Positions 19,932 through 29,780 of a DNA stretch of 64,000 nt are shown piece after piece. Source of the stretch: Leptospira ilyithenensis (GTDB lineage Bacteria; Spirochaetota; Leptospiria; Leptospirales; Leptospiraceae); assembly GCF_004771005.1 (NCBI RefSeq), contig NZ_RQHV01000036.1, positions 161,637-225,636 on the forward strand, written 5' to 3'. Made by a program: the position numbers and the translations under genes. Position 1 is the first letter of the stretch, and every line of letters begins with the position of its first letter. A model generated the notes under the pieces. It saw nothing but the letters and a program-made list of their open reading frames with translations. It ran no database searches and had not been told where the DNA came from.

Positions 19932-20291
19932 GTCGTTTATGTCCGCGTCATCGTCTCCTTCCCCATACTTAGTTTGAAAATCACCCAAACTTAAGATTTC
20001 AAAAAACATATCTAATTTTGCTAATTTAAATACGTTCTGAATCATCGGTTTCATTCCAATCAGGATGAGTTTGCCTTTTTTGTTTTTCAGATTGTTCAGA
20101 CTCTTGATAAGAGAACCGATACCGGAGGAATCAATATAATCAAGTCGGCTCATCTCTATCGCAACTATGCTAGGATTCGCTTCGGTTACCTTGGAAAAAA
20201 TGGATTCAAATTCTTCGGTGGACTCGATATCAAATTTCCCTGAAATTTCTATCGTCTTCACCTTGCCGGATGTGTTTAACTTGAGCTCCAT
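19914..20291 (-). CDS. STAS-domain anti-sigma factor antagonist
   Basis: A 125-residue single-domain STAS protein of the SpoIIAA/RsbV type. The DYIDSSGIGSLIKSL motif holds the predicted phosphorylated serine (S55 or S56), and the beta-strand pattern before it (KTIEISGKFDIESTEEFE) is typical. Such proteins bind and inactivate an anti-sigma kinase when unphosphorylated and are reset by PP2C phosphatases; a PP2C protein of that type is encoded at 37633. No kinase partner lies next to it. GGAGG sits just upstream of the ATG. Convergent with ribE, overlapping 18 bases, and divergent from ribBA. Confidence 0.9.
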   Translation of the reverse strand: MELKLNTSGKVKTIEISGKFDIESTEEFESIFSKVTEANPSIVAIEMSRLDYIDSSGIGSLIKSLNNLKNKKGKLILIGMKPMIQNVFKLAKLDMFFEILSLGDFQTKYGEGDDDADINDLLRKS

Positions 20292-20305
20292 TGGCCCTCC
20301 TCAAT

Positions 20306-20341
20306 TTGACAATCTTACGCTAAAACTGACATAAAAATCAA
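20306..20341. promoter_or_regulatory. Possible overlapping divergent promoters for ribBA and the STAS gene
   Basis: On the plus strand TTGACA (20306-20311) is followed 18 bases on by CATAAA, a candidate promoter for ribBA. On the minus strand TTGATT (20341-20336) and TAAGAT (20317-20312) are 18 bases apart and point at the STAS gene. The boxes interleave, so the two promoters could compete. Based only on consensus match. Confidence 0.35.
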
Positions 20342-20410
20342 TGAATTTCTTCTAGTTTCTACTTTTAATCGGAGGGCTTGGGTAAGTCTTAGTAAATAGA
20401 GGGCAAAAAT

Positions 20411-21619
20411 ATGATTCGGCCTATTGAAGAAGCAATCGAAGAAATCCGCCAAGGAAAAATGATCATCCTAGTCGATTCGGAAGATCGGGAAAACGAAGGT
20501 GACCTGGTCGTTGCTTCTGAATTTGCAACCAAAGAACAAATCAATTTTATGGCAACCTACGGCCGTGGCCTTATCTGTGTGCCAATGGAAGCGGAAAGAT
20601 TGCGTCGTTTGGGCTTGGGGAAGATGGTCGATGATCATACCCTGGGAGACAAACACGGAACAGCATTTACCGTATCTGTGGATGCAAAACACGGAACTAC
20701 TACAGGGATTTCCGCAGGAGATCGCGCCAAAACCGTAGAAGTTTTGTTAGATGAAAAAACGGAATCCTCCGATCTGGTCCGCCCGGGCCATCTATTTCCA
20801 TTGCAGGCAGTCTCCGGAGGAGTCTTAAGAAGAGCGGGTCATACCGAAGCTGCTGTCGACCTATCCAAATTGGCAGGTCTGTATCCGAGCGGGGTGATCT
20901 GTGAAATCATGAATGATGACGGAACCATGGCCCGTCTTCCCGATTTGGAAAAATTCGCCGCTACTCATAAACTGAATATATATACAATCGAAGATCTGAT
21001 TCGCTACCGCCGTAACCAGGAAAAGTTGATTCGAATGGAAGTGGAGGCAAACCTGCCGACGGAATACGGAGAATTTAAGATCCGTGCCTATTCAACCGAA
21101 ATCGACGATAAAATTCACGTAGCTCTCATCAAGGGAGACATTGATTCGGAAACTCCGATACTTGTCAGAGTACATAGCGAGTGTTTGACGGGAGATATTT
21201 TCTCCTCTCAAAGGTGTGATTGCGGACCTCAATTGCATAGCGCACTTCGAATGATCGAAAAAGAAGGAAAAGGTATTTTGCTTTATATGCGCCAAGAGGG
21301 GCGAGGGATCGGAATCATCAATAAACTGAAAGCATATTCTTTGCAGGAAGGCGGTTTGGATACTGTCGAGGCAAACGCACAACTGGGTTTTGCTCCCGAT
21401 TTACGCGATTACGGAATCGGTGCACAGATCTTACGGGATATCGGAGTGCAAAAAATGCGACTCATTACAAATAACCCACGTAAGATTGTAGGTTTGGAAG
21501 GATACAGTTTGCAAGTAGTCGAACGGATTCCGATTGAAATTGTTCCTGAGGCAAATAACGCGCATTATCTGGCGACAAAGAAATTGAAACTAGGGCACCT
21601 TCTCAACCTACACGGTTGA
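20411..21619 (+). CDS. ribBA: Bifunctional DHBP synthase / GTP cyclohydrolase II
   Basis: Supplies both riboflavin precursors. Residues 1-200 form the RibB domain with [16 protein letters not shown] (22-37) and the [14 protein letters not shown] segment. Residues ~205-402 form RibA, with the zinc-site cysteines C258, C269 and C271 in [17 protein letters not shown] and the substrate motif [13 protein letters not shown]. Both halves look intact. With ribD and ribE it gives most of the pathway; ribH is not in the window. The gene is preceded by about 70 bases of leader from a candidate promoter at 20306. It ends 3 bases from the convergent pdxH stop. Confidence 0.96.
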   Translation: MIRPIEEAIEEIRQGKMIILVDSEDRENEGDLVVASEFATKEQINFMATYGRGLICVPMEAERLRRLGLGKMVDDHTLGDKHGTAFTVSVDAKHGTTTGISAGDRAKTVEVLLDEKTESSDLVRPGHLFPLQAVSGGVLRRAGHTEAAVDLSKLAGLYPSGVICEIMNDDGTMARLPDLEKFAATHKLNIYTIEDLIRYRRNQEKLIRMEVEANLPTEYGEFKIRAYSTEIDDKIHVALIKGDIDSETPILVRVHSECLTGDIFSSQRCDCGPQLHSALRMIEKEGKGILLYMRQEGRGIGIINKLKAYSLQEGGLDTVEANAQLGFAPDLRDYGIGAQILRDIGVQKMRLITNNPRKIVGLEGYSLQVVERIPIEIVPEANNAHYLATKKLKLGHLLNLHG

Positions 21620-21622
21620 ATT

Positions 21623-22270
21623 TTAAGGGGCGAGTCGGTCTTTTTGCCAACCTTCGCCCGTTAAGGTAAATTGGATTCGATCGTGTAGTCGCCCCTTTCT
21701 TCCCTGCCAGAATTCGATTCTATGGGGGGCGAGTCCGTAACCTCCCCATTCTTCCGGCGTAGGAACATCCTTACCTTCCAGTTCTTTTTCGTAACGTTCC
21801 AATTCCTTTTCCAGATAATTTCGATCGGGAACAACCGAGCTTTGTTTGGAAACGATTGCTCCTAATTGTGAGACTCTCGGACGTTTGGAAAAATAATCGA
21901 TCGATTCTTTTCGGCTTACTTTTGTTATACTACCTTCGATTCGAACTTGTCTTTCCAGGTTTGCCCAAAAAAAAGTAAGTGCGGCTTTGGGATTTTCTTC
22001 CAGTTCTTTTCCTTTGCGGGAATCGTAATTGGTAAAAAATAAAAACTTATTTTCAGAGATGCCTTTCAGGAGCACGATTCTCCCCGATGGTTGGCCGTCT
22101 TTGCTCACTGTGGAGAGATGCATAACATTCGGTTCTTCCACATTTTCTTCTTCCGCAATGGAAAACCATTTTTGAAAAAATAAAATAGGATCGTTTCCCG
22201 TTTCTTCTTCACTTAATGTAAATTTTTCATAGGACTTGCGCATATCTTCCATGTGTTCATTCGGTTTCAT
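21623..22270 (-). CDS. pdxH: Pyridoxamine 5'-phosphate oxidase
   Basis: FMN enzyme that makes pyridoxal phosphate. The 215-residue protein has the FMN-binding stretch GRIVLLKGISENKFLFFTNY and SRKGKELEENPKAALTFFW, and the C-terminal substrate motif RIEFWQGRKGRLHDR ending in the usual RLAP. Length is normal. It overlaps the end of the upstream prepilin peptidase by 14 bases, forming the last gene of a minus-strand run with an aminotransferase that itself needs PLP. It depends on FMN, whose pathway genes lie next door on the other strand. Confidence 0.95.
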   Translation of the reverse strand: MKPNEHMEDMRKSYEKFTLSEEETGNDPILFFQKWFSIAEEENVEEPNVMHLSTVSKDGQPSGRIVLLKGISENKFLFFTNYDSRKGKELEENPKAALTFFWANLERQVRIEGSITKVSRKESIDYFSKRPRVSQLGAIVSKQSSVVPDRNYLEKELERYEKELEGKDVPTPEEWGGYGLAPHRIEFWQGRKGRLHDRIQFTLTGEGWQKDRLAP

Positions 22271-23087
22271 CGACTGTAATTCCTTCTATTCCTAAATGAA
22301 AAAATAATATTTTGGATAAATATGTAAAGAAGAGTCCTATCGAAAAATAGACTCCCATCGGGATGGCTTTGCCCCGAAGAGACTCTCCTTTTTTACGGGA
22401 GAGTAAAGTAACAATCGTAGCAATCAAATAAGATGAGTTTAAAAACATCATCCACCAAGGATGACCGGATAAAAACGCGAAAACAGGTGCAAACAATACA
22501 TCTCCAAATCCGATTCCCTTCCGGTAAACCAGATAGAGGGTGAGATAAAATCCTGCAAATCCCAGAAACACATATAAATCGGTGAACACGGGCCATTCTT
22601 CCGATAAAAAATAATTGCAAACAAGACCGAATGCCAGAATAAAAAAAAGATTCTCATAATCTAACGAGAAATAGTTGGCATCCGTATAGATACTGATCAT
22701 TAAATGCCCCAGTAAAAACGGAAAAAAAACGGCAAATCCAAGAGAACCTGTCATTTGAAAAAAGATGACTACAACGATTCCAAAAAACAATTCGGATACC
22801 GGATAGATCCAGGAAAGTTTCGAATGACAGGATTTGCATTTTCCTTTTGTAAGAAAGAAACCTAAAATAGGAATGAGGTAGAGTGAGGAAACCGGAGTTT
22901 TACAATGGGGACAATGGCTTGGAATGATAAAAAGTTTTTTTAGTCTCTCGAGTCTCGTTCCTTGTTTTCTTTCTTTGCCGTAAAAATAAAGCAAAACCCT
23001 CTCGGCAGTAGTGATGTAAAAACTACCGAGAGCCGCGCCATAAACAAATTGAAGGATCGCAAAAACAATGTTAGTTTGGAGATCCAT
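22257..23087 (-). CDS. Type IV prepilin peptidase (A24 family)
   Basis: Membrane aspartic protease that trims and often methylates type IV pilin-like precursors, including type II secretion pseudopilins. The N-terminal domain has the four zinc cysteines in CPHC (C59, C62) and CKSC (C84, C87). The catalytic aspartates fit D136 (in YTDANYF) and D196 (in GIGFGDVLF). About seven hydrophobic helices; 276 residues from the ATG at 23087. Longer reading to 23201 would overlap the aminotransferase. No pilin genes are visible nearby. The segment after D136 diverges from the common DxxxxxIPD form. Confidence 0.88.
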   Translation of the reverse strand: MDLQTNIVFAILQFVYGAALGSFYITTAERVLLYFYGKERKQGTRLERLKKLFIIPSHCPHCKTPVSSLYLIPILGFFLTKGKCKSCHSKLSWIYPVSELFFGIVVVIFFQMTGSLGFAVFFPFLLGHLMISIYTDANYFSLDYENLFFILAFGLVCNYFLSEEWPVFTDLYVFLGFAGFYLTLYLVYRKGIGFGDVLFAPVFAFLSGHPWWMMFLNSSYLIATIVTLLSRKKGESLRGKAIPMGVYFSIGLFFTYLSKILFFHLGIEGITVDETE

Positions 23088-23095
23088 TTTACGGA

Positions 23096-24202
23096 CTAGT
23101 TCGCAAGTTCTTTGGAAAGTTCTTGTAAAGCGGTCATCCCTCGTTTTAGGTTGTCCCATTCCGTAGCAAAAGAAAGGCGGACATGATCTTTGTTTTCGCA
23201 AAAGATAAAACCGGGAACAAGGATCAATTTCTTAGAGGTGATCGCAAGTTTTGTAAACTCTTCATCTTGGATCGGAACTTTTAGAAAATAGTAAAAAGCT
23301 CCTCCCGATTTTTCCAACGGATAAAAATCCTTAAGGCTTTCGTATACAAAATCCCTCTTTTCCCTATAGTCTTGGATATAGGAACTCATATCCGTTTTTA
23401 AAGCTTCGATCCCCGCCCATTGAGTGACGGAAGGTGCGCATACCACAGTGTATTGTTGCAATGTAGTCAGTGCTTTTATGACCTCCTCGGGGGCGAGGAT
23501 GGTGGCAAGTCTGAGCCCGGTCATATTGTATGTTTTTGAAAATCCGGTCAGAGTGATCGTTTTATCATAATCTTTTCCGATCGAATAAAACTTTTTATCA
23601 TAATCGAATAATTCGTAGATTTCATCCGAGATAAGATAAGCTCCGGTTTCTTCGGCTAAGTTTGCAAGCGCGGTCAATTGTTCTTTTGATAAAACTTTTC
23701 CTGTAGGATTGGACGGATTGGAAAAAATAATCAGTTTGATCTTTTTCTTTCGGAATGAATTCAGATCGTCAGTGCCGAAAGATTCTTTTACTGTCAGAAC
23801 TTTTGCTCCGTAAAATTTCAGCATGGAAGGATACATTAAAAAATAAGGAGAAATCACCAAACATTCGTCATCTGGGTTGACGAGTGCGTTAAAAAGTAAA
23901 AACAGAGCGGAGGAAATTCCGGAAGTTACCAATATCCGATCGGGAGTAGCATATTTAATCCCGTTTTCCGAGAGAAATTTTCGGGCCATTGCTTCTTTCA
24001 ATTCGGGAATCCCGCCGGTAAGGGTGTATGCCGTTTTGCCTTCGCGGGCGGCCTCAGCCATTGCATCGATAATGTTAGGCGGACAAGGGAAGTGAGGTTG
24101 TCCTATAGATAAGTTGATTGGGTTTTCTATGGTTCGGGCCAGCTCAAAAGCTTTTCTAATGGGCGAAGAGTCGATTCCATACATTCTAGATGCAAATTCC
24201 AT
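23096..24202 (-). CDS. Class I/II PLP-dependent aminotransferase
   Basis: A fold-type I aminotransferase of 368 residues resembling aspartate/aromatic aminotransferases. The PLP lysine is K223 in TGFSKTYNMTGLR; SNPSNPTGKV (161-170) and the ISDEIYE motif with D193 are present; TAYTLTGGIPELKEA fits the substrate region; the C-terminal VRLSFAT holds the carboxylate-binding Arg. Substrate cannot be told from sequence. Start set at the ATG at 24202, where homology begins; a TTG at 24238 is in frame but without a clear ribosome site. First gene of the run leading to prepilin peptidase (8 bases) and pdxH. Confidence 0.9.
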   Translation of the reverse strand: MEFASRMYGIDSSPIRKAFELARTIENPINLSIGQPHFPCPPNIIDAMAEAAREGKTAYTLTGGIPELKEAMARKFLSENGIKYATPDRILVTSGISSALFLLFNALVNPDDECLVISPYFLMYPSMLKFYGAKVLTVKESFGTDDLNSFRKKKIKLIIFSNPSNPTGKVLSKEQLTALANLAEETGAYLISDEIYELFDYDKKFYSIGKDYDKTITLTGFSKTYNMTGLRLATILAPEEVIKALTTLQQYTVVCAPSVTQWAGIEALKTDMSSYIQDYREKRDFVYESLKDFYPLEKSGGAFYYFLKVPIQDEEFTKLAITSKKLILVPGFIFCENKDHVRLSFATEWDNLKRGMTALQELSKELAN

Positions 24203-24286
24203 ACTATTTAAGTGAAAAATTCGGTGCCTTTCGGTCAATAGAATTTGGTTTACAGGGAGTTAAAACATCGAAATCGTGAAGCATAT

Positions 24287-27200
24287 ATGGAATTTGTTTC
24301 GATCGCATCTGTCAAAGTTCCCGTTTTACCGAATAAAACTTCGTTTCCCGTTTTTCCTTCTAGTTTAGTAGAAACAGATTCGGTTCAGTCTACCTTACAA
24401 AAGATCCTATACCCTATGTTGGAAGGGATTCCCGTTCTTCTCGTGGGAGACGCCGGGGTAGGGAAAAATGCTCTTATCTATTATATCAATTCCAGACGCA
24501 ACCAACCAACTTTACGTTTCAGTTTCAACGAAGACACTCTTCCGGAAGATCTGATCGGCTCCTACCGAATCCTCCTGGATGGAAAAGGGTTTACCTGGTC
24601 GAACGGTCCTTTGACCAATGCTCTCGATTCCGGGCTAAGTTTTGTCGCTGATGAGATGAATCTTTGTGCTCCCAATATCATCAAACGGTTTTCTTCCGTT
24701 TATGAATCCAATTATTTGGATTTGCTCGAGGGAAGCGGAGAAAGGATTAAATCCAAAACAGGATTTTGGTTTATAGGAACTCAGAATCCGAGTGAAGGAT
24801 TTGAAGGAAGAAAGCCTCTTCCTTTCGATATCACCAAACACTTCGCAGTTGTTTATGTGGATCCTTATTCTCCGGACGAGATGTTCTATATTTTGAAAAA
24901 ACTTTATCCGGCTCTCGGAGAAGAAGTTCTGCAAAAAATCATCCGTGTCACGATCGAATCGGAAAATAGAATCAAACGGGGTGATATAGGAAAAGGGGAT
25001 TTGGAAAAGTACCATTTCAACCTGCGAACCTTGCAAAAATACTGCAACCGACTTATGGCTTTCGGAAAAGAAGATAGAACTGTTGCCTTACGAGAGGCCC
25101 TCTATCTATTCCAAGAACTTTTTCGAAAAAACGAAGATCGTAGTTTACAAACGGAACTCATCGAATCCGAGTTTGGTGGCAAAATCAAATCCCGTTCGAC
25201 AAAAGGATATGTTCAAAACGGAACCATATTCTGGAACGACAAAGAGATCAAAACCTGGGAAGAGAAAAAAACCATTTCGATTCTTTCCAAGTATCCGACC
25301 CCGGAACCCATCCTTGGATTTTTGGACCAGGTATTAACAGCCATTCAATGCAAGGAAAATATCCTGATAGAATTCAGAGAAGACCAGGATCCTCAGGAAT
25401 TTTTACCTTTATTTACGGAACTCACAGGGATCGATATCGAATCGGTTATGTTGTCCAAAGGGATGCATACTTCCGATGTGGTGGGAGCACTCAAACCTAC
25501 GAGAGACGGAAAGATCGAATCTGTAGATTGGGTGGACGGACCGCTCACTCGTGCGATTCGAAATGGAAAAATTATTCTTATTTCGGGACTTGAGTCTGCC
25601 GGAGCGGAACTTGTGGAAAAGATGAATATGTTAACGGACGATGCACGTTCTTTGACTCTTCCTCCCGAATCGGGAGAATCCATTCCGATCCAATTGAAGG
25701 AAACTTCCATAGTATTCGGGCTTAAAACTTACCGTCATTCCAAATCAGTTTCCACGATTTCCCGCGCATTCAGAAACCGTTTTACGCCTGTTATCTTTCC
25801 TGAATTGGAAGATGCAAAAGTTTTGGAAGAATTATTGAGCTTTTATCTTCCGGAAGGTGTATTGCCCAGAGCTTTAGCAAGTTTTCATACCAAGGCAAAG
25901 GAACTCGCAGAAAAACGTACGATCGGGTCAGCCAATTTACAACCATATCGGTTCGGGATTTCCAATTTGCTCAAATGGAAAAATCATATCTATCGCTATA
26001 ATGAAAAAGATGTAAGGTCCGTCGCCTACCGAGGGGGAACGATCGCCTATACCAATCAAATCTCCGATCCTAAAGAGAGAAAAGAATTGGAGAGACTACT
26101 CGATGGTTATCTTTCCGGTGTGGAAGTCGTATCAGAACTCTTCGATGAAATCGAAGAGAAAAAAAAAACTTTTACAGTAGAGTCGAATCTAGATAAAAAA
26201 AAATGGTGGGATCCTGAGCTTCATGAAAGGGATCCACTTACCGGCGAAGCAAAAAAACTCAATTCGGGAAATGAACTGAAACGGGGGATTGAAATCAATA
26301 CCCCTGAGACTGGTGGTCAGACCAAAGAAGGTGCTGATGCCTGGTATGGTTCTGAAACCCAAGGCAATAACGGACAAGGTGAGCCTGCTGGCGGCGGCGG
26401 CGGTTGGGGATACCGCACGGAAGAACTTTATAAACAATTCTTAAAGAAAAGAAGACTACTTTGGGATTATTCCATGATCATGGGTCTGGATGAATTCAAA
26501 AAAGTATTCGGCAAAGAATTGGAAGAGGTGGAGCTCAACTTAGAACAGTTGTTTGATCCTGAAATCGACATCCATCGTATGTATCGCAACGAAGGTTCGA
26601 GAGTAGATGCCCGCAAATACATTTCCTACAAAAGCGGTAAGGGAGATACGAAGATCTTTGATAAGACTACGATTGAAAAGAATGATGAAAAACTGAAAGG
26701 CGTAGAAGTTACCTTTCTTGTATCGAAGTGCAGAAGGATTTTCAATTTCGAGTATTCTGTTGCAATGCTTTCCGCGCTGCTTGTCAGCTTACATATATTA
26801 AATGAACATGATATTGCAACCAGTGTGAACACATTCTGCGATATCAAAAATTCCAAAGATACAATCGATATCTTTAATTCCAAAACTGCGGACGAAGATT
26901 ATACTCCGGAGAAAGAACAGGAACTGTTCAATAGTTTCTGCAAAAATTGGCATGGAGATTCCATTCCGGAATACCAACTTCTTTCCAATTGCGAGAGGTT
27001 CTTTTCTCCCGATGCTCAAACCAAGATCGTTGTGATTTTGTCCGATTTTCGCGGGCAAAGGGCAAAAATGGATATTTCCGATGAAATCGGCTCTTTTGAG
27101 ACCAGAAAACTGAAAGAAGCTGTACTAAAAAACCAGGAAAAAAATTATGTATTTTTAGGGGTAGGACTTGGTTCCAGATACATTGCTGAACATGTATTTT

Positions 27201-27304
27201 CTGACTCATTGCAAATAACAGGGGATAATTTTTTCTCCATGGCAAATTTGATTGGGGCGGAAATTGCCAGACTCATCCAAATCCATCATTCTCTAAGAAC
27301 CTAA
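24287..27304 (+). CDS. Large AAA+ ATPase fused to a VWA-like domain
   Basis: A 1005-residue protein with three parts. First is a MoxR/midasin-type AAA+ module: Walker A GDAGVGKN (54-61), Walker B with FVADEMNL (D122, E123). Second (about 310-510) is an AAA-like domain that has lost Walker A yet keeps LKPTRDGKIESVDWVDGPL and a sensor-like FGLKTYR region. A Gly-rich linker near 685-705 leads to a C-terminal von Willebrand A-like fold (about 800-1005). There the first metal motif DxSxS is replaced by VSKCR, while ILSDFRG keeps a late Asp. MoxR-VWA pairs usually act in assembly or metal insertion; here both are in one chain. Start is the ATG at 24287; a TTG at 24245 is in frame. Confidence 0.8.
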   Translation: MEFVSIASVKVPVLPNKTSFPVFPSSLVETDSVQSTLQKILYPMLEGIPVLLVGDAGVGKNALIYYINSRRNQPTLRFSFNEDTLPEDLIGSYRILLDGKGFTWSNGPLTNALDSGLSFVADEMNLCAPNIIKRFSSVYESNYLDLLEGSGERIKSKTGFWFIGTQNPSEGFEGRKPLPFDITKHFAVVYVDPYSPDEMFYILKKLYPALGEEVLQKIIRVTIESENRIKRGDIGKGDLEKYHFNLRTLQKYCNRLMAFGKEDRTVALREALYLFQELFRKNEDRSLQTELIESEFGGKIKSRSTKGYVQNGTIFWNDKEIKTWEEKKTISILSKYPTPEPILGFLDQVLTAIQCKENILIEFREDQDPQEFLPLFTELTGIDIESVMLSKGMHTSDVVGALKPTRDGKIESVDWVDGPLTRAIRNGKIILISGLESAGAELVEKMNMLTDDARSLTLPPESGESIPIQLKETSIVFGLKTYRHSKSVSTISRAFRNRFTPVIFPELEDAKVLEELLSFYLPEGVLPRALASFHTKAKELAEKRTIGSANLQPYRFGISNLLKWKNHIYRYNEKDVRSVAYRGGTIAYTNQISDPKERKELERLLDGYLSGVEVVSELFDEIEEKKKTFTVESNLDKKKWWDPELHERDPLTGEAKKLNSGNELKRGIEINTPETGGQTKEGADAWYGSETQGNNGQGEPAGGGGGWGYRTEELYKQFLKKRRLLWDYSMIMGLDEFKKVFGKELEEVELNLEQLFDPEIDIHRMYRNEGSRVDARKYISYKSGKGDTKIFDKTTIEKNDEKLKGVEVTFLVSKCRRIFNFEYSVAMLSALLVSLHILNEHDIATSVNTFCDIKNSKDTIDIFNSKTADEDYTPEKEQELFNSFCKNWHGDSIPEYQLLSNCERFFSPDAQTKIVVILSDFRGQRAKMDISDEIGSFETRKLKEAVLKNQEKNYVFLGVGLGSRYIAEHVFSDSLQITGDNFFSMANLIGAEIARLIQIHHSLRT

Positions 27305-27310
27305 ACCAAT

Positions 27311-27799
27311 ATGGGCAAAACCAGTAAGGACGATAAACCAAGAGCAACGGATCCTCTCGTCAACAAAAAGGCGAAGTTCAATTTTGAGTTAATCGAATTC
27401 TATGAAGCTGGTATTGTTTTAACCGGATCCGAAGTTAAATCCTTACGTAGCAAAAAAGGAAACCTGACCGACTGTTTTGCAAAAATTAGAAACGGAGAAG
27501 TTTTTTTAGAAAACTTTCAAATCCCTCCTTACAAGGACGGAGGTTATGCGAATCACCCTGAGATTCGCCCTCGCAAACTTCTATTGAAAGCAAAAGAGAT
27601 CACTAAGATCGAACGTGCAACCAAAGAGAAGGGACTGGTTCTGATAGCAACTAGATGTTATTTTAAAGACAACCGTTTGGTGAAAGTAGAAGTTGCTACC
27701 GCCAAACCGAAAAAACTTTTCGACAAGAGAGAGGACATCCAAAAGAAGGAAGCCAAAATCGAAATCGAAAGAGCTATGAAGGATAAATTACGCAGATGA
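27311..27799 (+). CDS. smpB: SsrA-binding protein SmpB
   Basis: Partner of tmRNA in rescuing stalled ribosomes. The 162-residue protein has the core [24 protein letters not shown], then [10 protein letters not shown] and a basic C-terminal tail ([24 protein letters not shown] region) that enters the mRNA channel. Length is normal. I did not see the tmRNA gene in the window. It sits 6 bases after the AAA/VWA gene and overlaps der by ATGA. Confidence 0.95.
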   Translation: MGKTSKDDKPRATDPLVNKKAKFNFELIEFYEAGIVLTGSEVKSLRSKKGNLTDCFAKIRNGEVFLENFQIPPYKDGGYANHPEIRPRKLLLKAKEITKIERATKEKGLVLIATRCYFKDNRLVKVEVATAKPKKLFDKREDIQKKEAKIEIERAMKDKLRR

Positions 27800-29160
27800 A
27801 AGGCCTCCCCATCGTCTCCATTGTCGGACGACAAAATGTGGGTAAATCCACTTTATTTAACGCGATTCTGCGTGCACAATCCGCGATTACGGAAAATACT
27901 CCCGGCGTAACCCGTGACGTATTACAGAAATTAGTCGAAAAAGACGATTTCAAAATTCCGTTTTATCTATGCGATACCCCGGGTCTTGACATTGAAAACC
28001 TGGATGAAATCAATACTGAAATTTTAGAGATTGCCTTTGAACATTTGAGAAGGTCGGATCTGATCATTCATGTAATGGATCACAAAGACCTCAGACCGTA
28101 TGATCATAAATTGGTCGCCTTATTGAAAAAAGACGAAACTCTTTCTCAGATTCCGGTTCTATCTCTTGTCAACAAAGTGGATACCGATCAGGACGAATAT
28201 GATCTGGAACCTTTTTACCAACTGGGCATCAATGAAATCGTTCCTATTTCCGCGATCGGGAGGAGGAATTTTTCCCTTCTCTACGATAAGATCAATTTTC
28301 TATTACCGGTAAATAAAAAGAAACCGGATGATCCTTATTGTAGAATTGCAATTATAGGAAAACCAAACTCAGGTAAGTCGAGTCTTCTGAACACGCTGCT
28401 CGGTTTCAAACGCGCGGTAGTCAGTGAAGTTCCCGGTACGACTAGAGATTCCGTTCATAGTCAGTTTATGTTTCAGGAAAAAAAGTTGGAGATCATTGAT
28501 ACGGCGGGGATTCGAAGAAAATCGAAAGGCGGGGAGAGTTTGGAATTTTATTCTTACAAACGCACGTTATTCGCTTTGGGAGAAGCGGACGTAGTCATAC
28601 TTCTTATCGATGCCTTAAAAGGTTTCGGCGAATTTGACAAAAAGATCTTTAGTGAAATCCAGGAAATGGGAAAACCCATGATCCTTGCTGTGAACAAATG
28701 GGATGCTGTGGCGGACAAAGAAAGCAATTCCTGGAAAAACTACCAGGAAAGACTTTTCTTTCGTATGTCGATTCTCAAAGAGCGTCCTGTGCTTTCTCTT
28801 TCTGCCACAGAGAAGCTTCGCACTCATAAGCTATTGGAAACCTGTGTTGAGCTCTATGAAAAGTCCCAGAAAAAGCTCACAACACGTGCTCTAAATAACT
28901 GGCTAAGCAAATGGAGTGGAAAAAATAAGGTAGGAAAGGCATCCAATCGACCTCCGAAGGTGTTTTACGCCACTCAGATCTCGCAGATACCTTTTAAAAT
29001 TTTGTTTTTTGTGAATGATTCGAAACTCTTTCCGTCGAATATTTTATCGTTCTTCCGAAAGAATATAGTAAGTGAGTTTGGTTTGGAGGGACTATCCGTC
29101 GAACTGGAACTCAGAAACAGAAGCGATTCCAAGGATAAGGACAAAGAAGGTAAAGAATGA
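27796..29160 (+). CDS. der: GTPase Der (EngA)
   Basis: Essential GTPase for 50S subunit maturation, with two G domains in tandem and a KH-like C-terminus. G1 of the first domain is GRQNVGKST (11-19) and of the second GKPNSGKSS; the guanine motifs are NKVD and NKWD; DTPG and DTAG G3 motifs are both present. The C-terminal KH-like domain covers about 355-440 and ends in an acidic-basic tail. 454 residues, normal. Overlaps smpB upstream and plsY downstream, each by ATGA. Confidence 0.97.
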   Translation: MKGLPIVSIVGRQNVGKSTLFNAILRAQSAITENTPGVTRDVLQKLVEKDDFKIPFYLCDTPGLDIENLDEINTEILEIAFEHLRRSDLIIHVMDHKDLRPYDHKLVALLKKDETLSQIPVLSLVNKVDTDQDEYDLEPFYQLGINEIVPISAIGRRNFSLLYDKINFLLPVNKKKPDDPYCRIAIIGKPNSGKSSLLNTLLGFKRAVVSEVPGTTRDSVHSQFMFQEKKLEIIDTAGIRRKSKGGESLEFYSYKRTLFALGEADVVILLIDALKGFGEFDKKIFSEIQEMGKPMILAVNKWDAVADKESNSWKNYQERLFFRMSILKERPVLSLSATEKLRTHKLLETCVELYEKSQKKLTTRALNNWLSKWSGKNKVGKASNRPPKVFYATQISQIPFKILFFVNDSKLFPSNILSFFRKNIVSEFGLEGLSVELELRNRSDSKDKDKEGKE

Positions 29161-29780
29161 TCTTTCTTCTCGCAATACTCGCAAGTTACCTGCTCGGAGG
29201 GATTCCGGTGGGTTTTTTGATCGCAAAAAAAGTGAAAGGAATCGACCTCCGGGAACATGGAAGTAAAAACATAGGAGCTACCAATGTGGGCCGGGTGATC
29301 GGCTGGAAATACGGTAGTGTTGCATTGGTTCTGGATGCTCTGAAAGGTGCCATCCCGGTTTTACTCGCAGATTATATTCCTTCCCCTTATTCACTTGCTA
29401 CCTCTGAAATTTTATTGGGGTGTGTTGCCATACTTGGCCATACATTCACCCCTTACTTGGGTTTTAAAGGAGGCAAAGGTGTAGCTACTGCCTTGGGTGT
29501 TTATCTTACACTTGTTCCGGTTGTTACATTATGTGCGGTTGTTATTTTCTTTATCGTTTATAAAATCAGCGGGTTTGTTTCTTTGGGATCGATCCTCGGA
29601 ACTCTTTCCATGCCGATTTGGTATTGGGCAATGAACAGATTTCTACCAAACATCGGTTATTCTCCGATCATATTATTTGTTCTTATCGGAACTTTTTTTC
29701 TGATTTGTTTTTCTCATCGGGAAAACATCAAACGCATATTACTCGGCAAGGAACTCAAAGCTGTAAGCCATGCAACATGA
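29157..29780 (+). CDS. plsY: Acyl-phosphate:glycerol-3-phosphate acyltransferase
   Basis: First acylation step of phospholipid synthesis, in the inner membrane. The 207-residue protein has the three cytoplasmic motifs: HGSKNIGATNVGR, LGHTFTPYLGFKGGKGVAT, and a C-terminal SHRENIKRILLGKE. About five membrane helices. Overlaps der by ATGA and the following unknown gene by 11 bases, so expression is likely coupled. Confidence 0.96.
   Translation: MIFLLAILASYLLGGIPVGFLIAKKVKGIDLREHGSKNIGATNVGRVIGWKYGSVALVLDALKGAIPVLLADYIPSPYSLATSEILLGCVAILGHTFTPYLGFKGGKGVATALGVYLTLVPVVTLCAVVIFFIVYKISGFVSLGSILGTLSMPIWYWAMNRFLPNIGYSPIILFVLIGTFFLICFSHRENIKRILLGKELKAVSHAT

Noticed and set aside
20292..20410. FMN riboswitch before ribBA
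   Set aside because: Only about 120 bases, AT-rich, with no RFN signature blocks.
27200..27310. tmRNA gene next to smpB
   Set aside because: No tRNA-Ala-like ends or tag-coding frame seen around smpB on either strand.
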